Part shown: piece by piece, positions 24,601 through 35,992 of the stretch
Layout: every line of letters starts with the position of its first letter
How positions within the stretch are numbered: position 1 is the first letter of the stretch
NCBI GenBank assembly: GCA_964057225.1
Contig: CAXKVF010000088.1
Span: forward strand, 149,864-213,863
Origin: Auanema rhodensis
Lineage: Eukaryota; Nematoda; Chromadorea; Rhabditida; Rhabditidae
Direction: 5' to 3'
Length of the DNA stretch: 64,000 nt
Translations under genes and position numbers: made by a program
Notes under the pieces: generated by a model
What the model saw: only the letters and a program-made list of their open reading frames with translations
Databases searched by the model: none
What the model was told of the DNA's origin: nothing

Positions 24601-27600
24601 ATCTTTCACGTGAAGCGAGTTACATACCAAGTGCACATCACGTGTACATTTAATTAGCATAAATTAAAGTTCACGTAAATTTCAAAGTCATGGTTACCAT
24701 GCACCAATATCAATAAAAATTTGTTTTTAGACTAATATGGACATGGGGAATCTAATTTTGAAAACCGCATCTCTTTATCTTTCACGTGAAGCGAGTTACA
24801 TACCAAGTGCACATCACGTGTACATTTAATTAGCATAAATTAAAGTTCACGTAAATTTCAAAGTCATGGTTACCATGAACCAATATCAATAAAAATTTGT
24901 TTTTAGACTAATATGGACATGGGGAATCTAATTTTGAAAACCGCATCTCTTTATCTTTCACGTGAAGCGAGTTACATACCAAGTGCACATCACGTGTACA
25001 TTTAATTAGCATAAATTAAAGTTCACGTAAATTTCAAAGTCATGGTTACCATGCACCAATATCAATAAAAATTTGTTTTTAGACTAATATGGACATGGGG
25101 AATCTAATTTTGAAAACCGCATCTCTTTATCTTTCACGTGAAGCGAGTTACATACCAAGTGCACATCACGTGTACATTTAATTAGCATAAATTAAAGTTC
25201 ACGTAAATTTCAAAGTCATGGTTACCATGCACCAATATCAATAAAAATTTGTTTTTAGACTAATATGGACATGGGGAATCTAATTTTGAAAACCGCATCT
25301 CTTTATCTTTCACGTGAAGCGAGTTACATACCAAGTGCACATCACGTGTACATTTAATTAGCATAAATTAAAGTTCACGTAAATTTCAAAGTCATGGTTA
25401 CCATGAAGCAATATCAATAAAAATTTGTTTTTAGACTAATATGGACATGGGGAATCTAATTTTGAAAACCGCATCTCTTTATCTTTCACGTGAAGCGAGT
25501 TACATACCAAGTGCACATCACGTGTACATTTAATTAGCATAAATTAAAGTTCACGTAAATTTCAAAGTCATGGTTACCATGAACCAATATCAATAAAAAT
25601 TTGTTTTTAGACTAATATGGACATGGGGAATCTAATTTTGAAAACCGCATCTCTTTATCTTTCACGTGAAGCGAGTTACATACCAAGTGCACATCACGTG
25701 TACATTTAATTAGCATAAATTAAAGTTCACGTAAATTTCAAAGTCATGGTTACCATGAAGCAATATCAATAAAAATTTGTTTTTAGACTAATATGGACAT
25801 GGGGAATCTAATTTTGAAAACCGCATCTCTTTATCTTTCACGTGAAGCGAGTTACATACCAAGTGCACATCACGTGTACATTTAATTAGCATAAATTAAA
25901 GTTCACGTAAATTTCAAAGTCATGGTTACCATGAACCAATATCAATAAAAATTTGTTTTTAGACTAATATGGACATGGGGAATCTAATTTTGAAAACCGC
26001 ATCTCTTTATCTTTCACGTGAAGCGAGTTACATACCAAGTGCACATCACGTGTACATTTAATTAGCATAAATTAAAGTTCACGTAAATTTCAAAGTCATG
26101 GTTACCATGCACCAATATCAATAAAAATTTGTTTTTAGACTAATATGGACATGGGGAATCTAATTTTGAAAACCGCATCTCTTTATCTTTCACGTGAAGC
26201 GAGTTACATACCAAGTGCACATCACGTGTACATTTAATTAGCATAAATTAAAGTTCACGTAAATTTCAAAGTCATGGTTACCATGAACCAATATCAATAA
26301 AAATTTGTTTTTAGACTAATATGGACATGGGGAATCTAATTTTGAAAACCGCATCTCTTTATCTTTCACGTGAAGCGAGTTACATACCAAGTGCACATCA
26401 CGTGTACATTTAATCAGCATAAATTAAAGTTCACGTAAATTTCAAAGTCATGGTTACCATGCACCAATATCAATAACAATTTGTTTTTAGACTAATATGG
26501 ACATGGGGAATCTAATTTTGAAAACCGCATCTCTTTATCTTTCACGTGAAGCGAGTTACATACCAAGTGCACATCACGTGTACATTTAATTAGCATAAAT
26601 TAAAGTTCACGTAAATTTCAAAGTCATGGTTACCATGCACCAATATCAATAAAAATTTGTTTTTAGACTAATATGGACATGGGGAATCTAATTTTGAAAA
26701 CCGCATCTCTTTATCTTTCACGTGAAGCGAGTTACATACCAAGTGCACATCACGTGTACATTTAATTAGCATAAATTAAAGTTCACGTAAATTTCAAAGT
26801 CATGGTTACCATGAAGCAATATCAATAAAAATTTGTTTTTAGACTAATATGGACATGGGGAATCTAATTTTGAAAACCGCATCTCTTTATCTTTTACGTG
26901 AAGCGAGTTACATACCAAGTGCACATCACGTGTACATTTAATTAGCATAAATTAAAGTTCACGTAAATTTCAAAGTCATGGTTACCATGCACCAATATCA
27001 ATAAAAATTTGTTTTTAGACTAATATGGACATGGGGAATCTAATTTTGAAAACCGCATCTCTTTATCTTTCACGTGAAGCGAGTTACATACCAAGTGCAC
27101 ATCACGTGTACATTTAATTAGCATAAATTAAAGTTCACGTAAATTTCAAAGTCATGGTTACCATGAACCAATATCAATAAAAATTTGTTTTTAGACTAAT
27201 ATGGACATGGGGAATCTAATTTTGAAAACCGCATCTCTTTATCTTTCACGTGAAGCGAGTTACATACCAAGTGCACATCACGTGTACATTTAATTAGCAT
27301 AAATTAAAGTTCACGTAAATTTCAAAGTCATGGTTACCATGCACCAATATCAATAAAAATTTGTTTTTAGACTAATATGGAAATGGGGAATCTAATTTTG
27401 AAAACCGCATCTCTTTATCTTTCACGTGAAGCGAGTTACATACCAAGTGCACATCACGTGTACATTTAATTAGCATAAATTAAAGTTCACGTAAATTTCA
27501 AAGTCATGGTTACCATGAAGCAATATCAATAAAAATTTGTTTTTAGACTAATATGGACATGGGGAATCTAATTTTGAAAACCGCATCTCTTTATCTTTCA

Positions 27601-27954
27601 CGTGAAGCGAGTTACATACCAAGTGCACATCACGTGTACATTTAATTAGCATAAATTAAAGTTCACGTAAATTTCAAAGTCATGGTTACCATGCACCAAT
27701 ATCAATAAAAATTTGTTTTTAGACTAATATGGACATGGGGAATCTAATTTTGAAAACCGCATCTCTTTATCTTTTACGTGAAGCGAGTTACATACCAAGT
27801 GCACATCACGTGTACATTTAATTAGCATAAATTAAAGTTCACGTAAAATTCAAAGTCATGGTTACCATGCACCAATATCAATAAAAATTTGTTTTTAGAC
27901 TAATATGGACATGGGGAATCTAATTTTGAAAACCGCATCTCTTTATCTTTTACG

Positions 27955-30900
27955 TGAAGCGAGTTACATACCAAGTGCACATCACGTGTACATTTAATTA
28001 GCATAAATTAAAGTTCACGTAAATTTCAAAGTCATGGTTACCATGCACCAATATCAATAAAAATTTGTTTTTAGACTAATATGGACATGGGGAATCTAAT
28101 TTTGAAAACCGCATCTCTTTATCTTTCACGTGAAGCGAGTTACATACCAAGTGCACATCACGTGTACATTTAATTAGCATAAATTAAAGTTCACGTAAAT
28201 TTCAAAGTCATGGTTACCATGCACCAATATCAATAAAAATTTGTTTTTAGACTAATATGGACATGGGGAATCTAATTTTGAAAACCGCATCTCTTTATCT
28301 TTCACGTGAAGCGAGTTACATACCAACATCACGTGTACATTTAATTAGCATAAATTAAAGTTCACGTAAATTTCAAAGTCGTGGTTACCATGCACCAATA
28401 TCAATAAAAATTCGTTTTTAGACTAATATGGACATGGGGAATCTAATTTTGAAAACCGCATCTCTTTATCTTTCACGTGAAGCGAGTTACATACCAAGTG
28501 CACATCACGTGTACATTTAATTAGCATAAATTAAAGTTCACGTAAATTTCAAAGTCATGGTTACCATGCACCAATATCAATAAAAATTTGTTTTTAGACT
28601 AATATGGACATGGGGAATCTAATTTTGAAAACCGCATCTCTTTATCTTTCACGTGAAGCGAGTTACATACCAAGTGCACATCACGTGTACATTTAATTAG
28701 CATAAATTAAAGTTCACGTAAAATTCAAAGTCATGGTTACCATGAACCAATATCAATAAAAATTTGTTTTTAGACTAATATGGACATGGGGAATCTAATT
28801 TTAAAAACCGCATCTCTTTATCTTTCACGTGAAGCGAGTTACATACCAAGTGCACATCACGTGTACATTTAATTAGCATAAATTAAAGTTCACGTAAATT
28901 TCAAAGTCATGGTTACCATGCACCAATATCAATAAAAATTTGTTTTTAGACTAATATGGACATGGGGAATCTAATTTTGAAAACCGCATCTCTTTATCTT
29001 TCACGTGAAGCGAGTTACATACCAAGTGCACATCACGTGTACATTTAATTAGCATAAATTAAAGTTCACGTAAATTTCAAAGTCATGGTTACCATGCACC
29101 AATATCAATAAAAATTTGTTTTTAGACTAATATGGACATGGGGAATCTAATTTTGAAAACCGCATCTCTTTATCTTTCACGTGAAGCGAGTTACATACCA
29201 AGTGCACATCACGTGTACATTTAATTAGCATAAATTAAAGTTCACGTAAATTTCAAAGTCATGGTTACCATGAAGCAATATCAATAAAAATTTGTTTTTA
29301 GATTAATATGGACATGGGGAATCTAATTTTGAAAACCGCATCTCTTTATCTTTCACGTGAAGCGAGTTACATACCAAGTGCACATCACGTGTACATTTAA
29401 TTAGCATAAATTAAAGTTCACGTAAATTTCAAAGTCATGGTTACCATGAACCAATATCAATAAAAATTTGTTTTTAGACTAATATGGACATGGGGAATCT
29501 AATTTTGAAAACCGCATCTCTTTATCTTTCACGTGAAGCGAGTTACATACCAAGTGCACATCACGTGTACATTTAATTAGCATAAATTAAAGTTCACGTA
29601 AATTTCAAAGTCATGGTTACCATGCACCAATATCAATAAAAATTTGTTTTTAGACTAATATGGACATGGGGAATCTAATTTTGAAAACCGCATCTCTTTA
29701 TCTTTCACGTGAAGCGAGTTACATACCAAGTGCACATCACGTGTACATTTAATTAGCATAAATTAAAGTTCACGTAAAATTCAAAGTCATGGTTACCATG
29801 AACCAATATCAATAAAAATTTGTTTTTAGACTAATATGGACATGGGGAATCTAATTTTAAAAACCGCATCTCTTTATCTTTCACGTGAAGCGAGTTACAT
29901 ACCAAGTGCACATCACGTGTACATTTAATTAGCATAAATTAAAGTTCACGTAAATTTCAAAGTCATGGTTACCATGCACCAATATCAATAAAAATTTGTT
30001 TTTAGACTAATATGGACATGGGGAATCTAATTTTGAAAACCGCATCTCTTTATCTTTCACGTGAAGCGAGTTACATACCAAGTGCACATCACGTGTACAT
30101 TTAATTAGCATAAATTAAAGTTCACGTAAATTTCAAAGTCATGGTTACCATGCACCAATATCAATAAAAATTTGTTTTTAGACTAATATGGACATGGGGA
30201 ATCTAATTTTGAAAACCGCATCTCTTTATCTTTCACGTGAAGCGAGTTACATACCAACATCACGTGTACATTTAATTAGCATAATTTAAAGTTCACGTAA
30301 ATTTCAAAGTCGTGGTTACCATGCACCAATATCAATAAAAATTCGTTTTTAGACTAATATGGACATGGGGAATCTAATTTTGAAAACCGCATCTCTTTAT
30401 CTTTCACGTGAAGCGAGTTACATACCAAGTGCACATCACGTGTACATTTAATTAGCATAAATTAAAGTTCACGTAAATTTCAAAGTCATGGTTACCATGC
30501 ACCAATATCAATAAAAATTTGTTTTTAGACTAATATGGACATGGGGAATCTAATTTTGAAAACCGCATCTCTTTATCTTTCACGTGAAGCGAGTTACATA
30601 CCAAGTGCACATCACGTGTACATTTAATTAGCATAAATTAAAGTTCACGTAAAATTCAAAGTCATGGTTACCATGAACCAATATCAATAAAAATTTGTTT
30701 TTAGACTAATATGGACATGGGGAATCTAATTTTAAAAACCGCATCTCTTTATCTTTCACGTGAAGCGAGTTACATACCAAGTGCACATCACGTGTACATT
30801 TAATTAGCATAAATTAAAGTTCACGTAAATTTCAAAGTCATGGTTACCATGCACCAATATCAATAAAAATTTGTTTTTAGACTAATATGGACATGGGGAA

Positions 30901-30996
30901 TCTAATTTTGAAAACCGCATCTCTTTATCTTTCACGTGAAGCGAGTTACATACCAAGTGCACATCACGTGTACATTTAATTAGCATAAATTAAAGT
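27955..30996 (+). repeat. 11-monomer-offset duplication carrying a 5-bp deletion
   Basis: The deletion of GTGCA, giving TACCAACATCACG, occurs only at 28321 and 30252, 1931 bp apart (11 x 176 minus 5). It is followed in both copies by GTCGTGG with AATTCG, then GTAAAATTC, then TTTTAAAAACC (28799 and 30730). Copies span about 27.96-29.07 kb and 29.89-31.00 kb. The shared deletion is near-conclusive evidence of common descent of the two blocks. Confidence 0.88.
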
Positions 30997-31614
30997 TCAC
31001 GTAAAATTCAAAGTCATGGTTACCATGAACCAATATCAATAAAAATTTGTTTTTAGACTAATATGGACATGGGGAATCTAATTTTAAAAACCGCATCTCT
31101 TTATCTTTCACGTGAAGCGAGTTACATACCAAGTGCACATCACGTGTACATTTAATTAGCATAAATTAAAGTTCACGTAAATTTCAAAGTCATGGTTACC
31201 ATGCACCAATATCAATAAAAATTTGTTTTTAGACTAATATGGACATGGGGAATCTAATTTTGAAAACCGCATCTCTTTATCTTTCACGTGAAGCGAGTTA
31301 CATACCAAGTGCACATCACGTGTACATTTAATTAGCATAAATTAAAGTTCACGTAAATTTCAAAGTCATGGTTACCATGCACCAATATCAATAAAAATTT
31401 GTTTTTAGACTAATATGGACATGGGGAATCTAATTTTGAAAACCGCATCTCTTTATCTTTCACGTGAAGCGAGTTACATACCAAGTGCACATCACGTGTA
31501 CATTTAATTAGCATAAATTAAAGTTCACGTAAATTTCAAAGTCATGGTTACCATGAAGCAATATCAATAAAAATTTGTTTTTAGATTAATATGGACATGG
31601 GGAATCTAATTTTA

Positions 31615-34540
31615 AAAACCGCATCTCTTTATCTTTCACGTGAAGCGAGTTACATACCAAGTGCACATCACGTGTACATTTAATTAGCATAAATTAAAGT
31701 TCACGTAAATTTCAAAGTCATGGTTACCATGAACCAATATCAATAAAAATTTGTTTTTAGACTAATATGGACATGGGGAATCTAATTTTGAAAACCGCAT
31801 CTCTTTATCTTTCACGTGAAGCGAGTTACATACCAAGTGCACATCACGTGTACATTTAATTAGCATAAATTAAAGTTCACGTAAATTTCAAAGTCATGGT
31901 TACCATGCACCAATATCAATAAAAATTTGTTTTTAGACTAATATGGACATGGGGAATCTAATTTTGAAAACCGCATCTCTTTATCTTTCACGTGAAGCGA
32001 GTTACATACCAAGTGCACATCACGTGTACATTTAATTAGCATAAATTAAAGTTCACGTAAAATTCAAAGTCATGGTTACCATGAACCAATATCAATAAAA
32101 ATTTGTTTTTAGACTAATATGGACATGGGGAATCTAATTTTAAAAACCGCATCTCTTTATCTTTCACGTGAAGCGAGTTACATACCAAGTGCACATCACG
32201 TGTACATTTAATTAGCATAAATTAAAGTTCACGTAAATTTCAAAGTCATGGTTACCATGCACCAATATCAATAAAAATTTGTTTTTAGACTAATATGGAC
32301 ATGGGGAATCTAATTTTGAAAACCGCATCTCTTTATCTTTCACGTGAAGCGAGTTACATACCAAGTGCACATCACGTGTACATTTAATTAGCATAAATTA
32401 AAGTTCACGTAAATTTCAAAGTCATGGTTACCATGCACCAATATCAATAAAAATTTGTTTTTAGACTAATATGGACATGGGGAATCTAATTTTGAAAACC
32501 GCATCTCTTTATCTTTCACGTGAAGCGAGTTACATACCAAGTGCACATCACGTGTACATTTAATTAGCATAAATTAAAGTTCACGTAAATTTCAAAGTCA
32601 TGGTTACCATGAAGCAATATCAATAAAAATTTGTTTTTAGACTAATATGGAAATGGGGAATCTAATTTTGAAAACCGCATCTCTTTATCTTTCACGTGAA
32701 GCGAGTTACATACCAAGTGCACATCACGTGTACATTTAATTAGCATAAATTAAAGTTCACGTAAATTTCAAAGTCATGGTTACCATGAAGCAATATCAAT
32801 AAAAATTTGTTTTTAGACTAATATGGACATGGAAAATCTAATTTTGAAAACCGCATCTCTTTATCTTTCACGTGAAGCGAGTTACATACCAAGTGCACAT
32901 CACGTGTACATTTAATTAGCATAAATTAAAGTTCACGTAAATTTCAAAGTCATGGTTACCATGAACCAATATCAATAAAAATTTGTTTTTAGACTAATAT
33001 GGACATGGGGAATCTAATTTTGAAAACCGCATCTCTTTATCTTTCACGTGAAGCGAGTTACATACCAAGTGCACATCACGTGTACATTTAATTAGCATAA
33101 ATTAAAGTTCACGTAAATTTCAAAGTCATGGTTACCATGAACCAATATCAATAAAAATTTGTTTTTAGACTAATATGGACATGGGGAATCTAATTTTGAA
33201 AACCGCATCTCTTTATCTTTCACGTGAAGCGAGTTACATACCAAGTGCACATCACGTGTACATTTAATTAGCATAAATTAAAGTTCACGTAAATTTCAAA
33301 GTCATGGTTACCATGCACCAATATCAATAAAAATTTGTTTTTAGACTAATATGGACATGGGGAATCTAATTTTGAAAACCGCATCTCTTTATCTTTCACG
33401 TGAAGCGAGTTACATACCAAGTGCACATCACGTGTACATTTAATTAGCATAAATTAAAGTTCACGTAAAATTCAAAGTCATGGTTACCATGAACCAATAT
33501 CAATAAAAATTTGTTTTTAGACTAATATGGACATGGGGAATCTAATTTTAAAAACCGCATCTCTTTATCTTTCACGTGAAGCGAGTTACATACCAAGTGC
33601 ACATCACGTGTACATTTAATTAGCATAAATTAAAGTTCACGTAAATTTCAAAGTCATGGTTACCATGCACCAATATCAATAAAAATTTGTTTTTAGACTA
33701 ATATGGACATGGGGAATCTAATTTTGAAAACCGCATCTCTTTATCTTTCACGTGAAGCGAGTTACATACCAAGTGCACATCACGTGTACATTTAATTAGC
33801 ATAAATTAAAGTTCACGTAAATTTCAAAGTCATGGTTACCATGCACCAATATCAATAAAAATTTGTTTTTAGACTAATATGGACATGGGGAATCTAATTT
33901 TGAAAACCGCATCTTTTTATCTTTCACGTGAAGCGAGTTACATACCAAGTGCACATCACGTGTACATTTAATTAGCATAAATTAAAGTTCACGTAAATTT
34001 CAAAGTCATGGTTACCATGAAGCAATATCAATAAAAATTTGTTTTTAGACTAATATGGAAATGGGGAATCTAATTTTGAAAACCGCATCTCTTTATCTTT
34101 CACGTGAAGCGAGTTACATACCAAGTGCACATCACGTGTACATTTAATTAGCATAAATTAAAGTTCACGTAAATTTCAAAGTCATGGTTACCATGAAGCA
34201 ATATCAATAAAAATTTGTTTTTAGACTAATATGGACATGGAAAATCTAATTTTGAAAACCGCATCTCTTTATCTTTCACGTGAAGCGAGTTACATACCAA
34301 GTGCACATCACGTGTACATTTAATTAGCATAAATTAAAGTTCACGTAAATTTCAAAGTCATGGTTACCATGAACCAATATCAATAAAAATTTGTTTTTAG
34401 ACTAATATGGACATGGGGAATCTAATTTTGAAAACCGCATCTCTTTATCTTTCACGTGAAGCGAGTTACATACCAAGTGCACATCACGTGTACATTTAAT
34501 TAGCATAAATTAAAGTTCACGTAAATTTCAAAGTCATGGT
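31615..34540 (+). repeat. 8-monomer higher-order repeat (1408 bp offset)
   Basis: GTAAAATTC followed by TTTTAAAAACC at 32138 and 33546, GGAAATGGGG at about 32650 and 34058, and GGAAAATCTAAT one monomer later in both, are each 1408 bp apart (8 x 176). The match starts after about 31.6 kb and fails near 33.13 and 34.54 kb, so about 1.5 kb is duplicated in tandem with a small overlap. Confidence 0.87.
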
Positions 34541-35375
34541 TACCATGCACCAATATCAATAAAAATTTGTTTTTAGACTAATATGGACATGGGGAATCTA
34601 ATTTTGAAAACCGCATCTCTTTATCTTTCACGTGAAGCGAGTTACATACCAAGTGCACATCACGTGTACATTTAATTAGCATAAATTAAAGTTCACGTAA
34701 AATTCAAAGTCATGGTTACCATGCACCAATATCAATAAAAATTTGTTTTTAGACTAATATGGACATGGGGAATCTAATTTTGAAAACCGCATCTCTTTAT
34801 CTTTTACGTGAAGCGAGTTACATACCAAGTGCACATCACGTGTACATTTAATTAGCATAAATTAAAGTTCACGTAAATTTCAAAGTCATGGTTACCATGC
34901 ACCAATATCAATAAAAATTTGTTTTTAGACTAATATGGACATGGGGAATCTAATTTTGAAAACCGCATCTCTTTATCTTTCACGTGAAGCGAGTTACATA
35001 CCAAGTGCACATCACGTGTACATTTAATTAGCATAAATTAAAGTTCACGTAAATTTCAAAGTCATGGTTACCATGCACCAATATCAATAAAAATTTGTTT
35101 TTAGACTAATATGGACATGGGGAATCTAATTTTGAAAACCGCATCTCTTTATCTTTCACGTGAAGCGAGTTACATACCAAGTGCACATCACGTGTACATT
35201 TAATTAGCATAAATTAAAGTTCACGTAAATTTCAAAGTCATGGTTACCATGAAGCAATATCAATAAAAATTTGTTTTTAGACTAATATGGAAATGGGGAA
35301 TCTAATTTTGAAAACCGCATCTCTTTATCTTTCACGTGAAGCGGGTTACATACCAAGTGCACATCACGTCACGAA

Positions 35376-35547
35376 TTATCTTCCTTTTGAAATTATCTTC
35401 CTTTTGAATTGATCTTCCTTTTGAAATTATCTTCCTTTTGAATTGATCTTCCTTTTGAAATTATCTTCCTTTTGAAATTATCTTCCTTTTGAAATTATCT
35501 TCCTTTTGAAATTATCTTCCTTTTGAAATTATCTTCCTTTTGAAATT
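35376..35547 (+). repeat. Ten 17-bp tandem repeats at the truncated 5' end of element 2
   Basis: The core CTTCCTTTTGA occurs ten times from 35380 to 35533 at exactly 17-bp average spacing, with ATTATC or TTGATC between copies. The last copy reads into the ORF1 frame as a codon run for YLPFEIQLE. Element 1 has the equivalent YLPFEIELE at about 17284-17313 as a single copy. The repeat is therefore an amplified piece of ORF1 sitting exactly at the truncation point. Since 17 is not a multiple of 3, only the last copy is in frame. Confidence 0.93.
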
Positions 35548-35988
35548 CAACTGGAAAACAACCTTCGCGAGGAAGCAAAAGAAAAAAACAAAAACAACAC
35601 TAAGTCTGTCTTTTTGGTACGAGATCTTCGACTTATTGAAGTTTCCCGCAATCCAGCCGATCCTCCAAACCCTCAAATAGCTCCCACTTCTTCTTGTAAT
35701 CAAACTCCTAAAATACCATCTATTCACAACGTTCCATTACCAACACTCCATTCTCAAACTCTCACATCCCCAACTCTTTTTTCTAGCCCCCCTTGTAAAT
35801 CTGGTAGAATGAGCCGGTCGAAGGAAAGACAGAACCGCACGTCAAAAGACAAGCGTTCTTCTGTTAGCCCAAGACGTCGCAAAAATCCACCACGATCCGC
35901 AAAATTAACCACAGATCAAATTACCAGATCTGTTAGCATGAACAATACATCTCAACGTCTCACGTCTGACAAAATGTCCTTTCGTTAA
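35539..35988 (+). pseudogene. ORF1 of element 2, C-terminal remnant
   Basis: Frame open from the last 17-bp repeat to TAA at 35986-35988, with no ATG at a sensible position; the first start-like codon is TTG at 35614. It aligns with the second half of element 1 ORF1: FEIQLENNLREEAK, FLVRDLRLIEV, a proline/serine/threonine-rich linker, SGRMSRSKERQ, the basic motif SPRRRKNPPR, and the same SFR end. In both elements the stop lies at the ORF2 junction. The N-terminal coiled coil and most of the central domain are missing because of the 5' truncation. Its probable function when intact is RNA binding. Confidence 0.87.
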
Positions 35989-35992
35989 CACT

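Larger units (their letters stand above)
18677..35369 (+). repeat. 176-bp satellite array, middle block (about 95 monomers)
   Basis: Same monomer and orientation as the left block, entering at phase 97 and leaving at phase 79. The length of 16693 bp plus two 5-bp deletions gives exactly 95 periods less 17 bp, so no other indel accumulates. Variants here are mostly GAACC/GCACC/GAAGC, TTTACGTGAAG and GTAAAATTC. Linked TTTTAAAAACC monomers appear from 28.8 to 33.6 kb. The variants GGGCAATC, CTTCATC and CAATTAAAA, common in the outer parts of the window, were not seen. No gene or RNA is visible in the whole block. Confidence 0.99.

Noticed and set aside
35374-35547. 17-bp repeats as an independent microsatellite at the target site
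   Set aside because: The repeat unit matches ORF1 codons read by the adjoining frame, so it derives from the element and not from the satellite.
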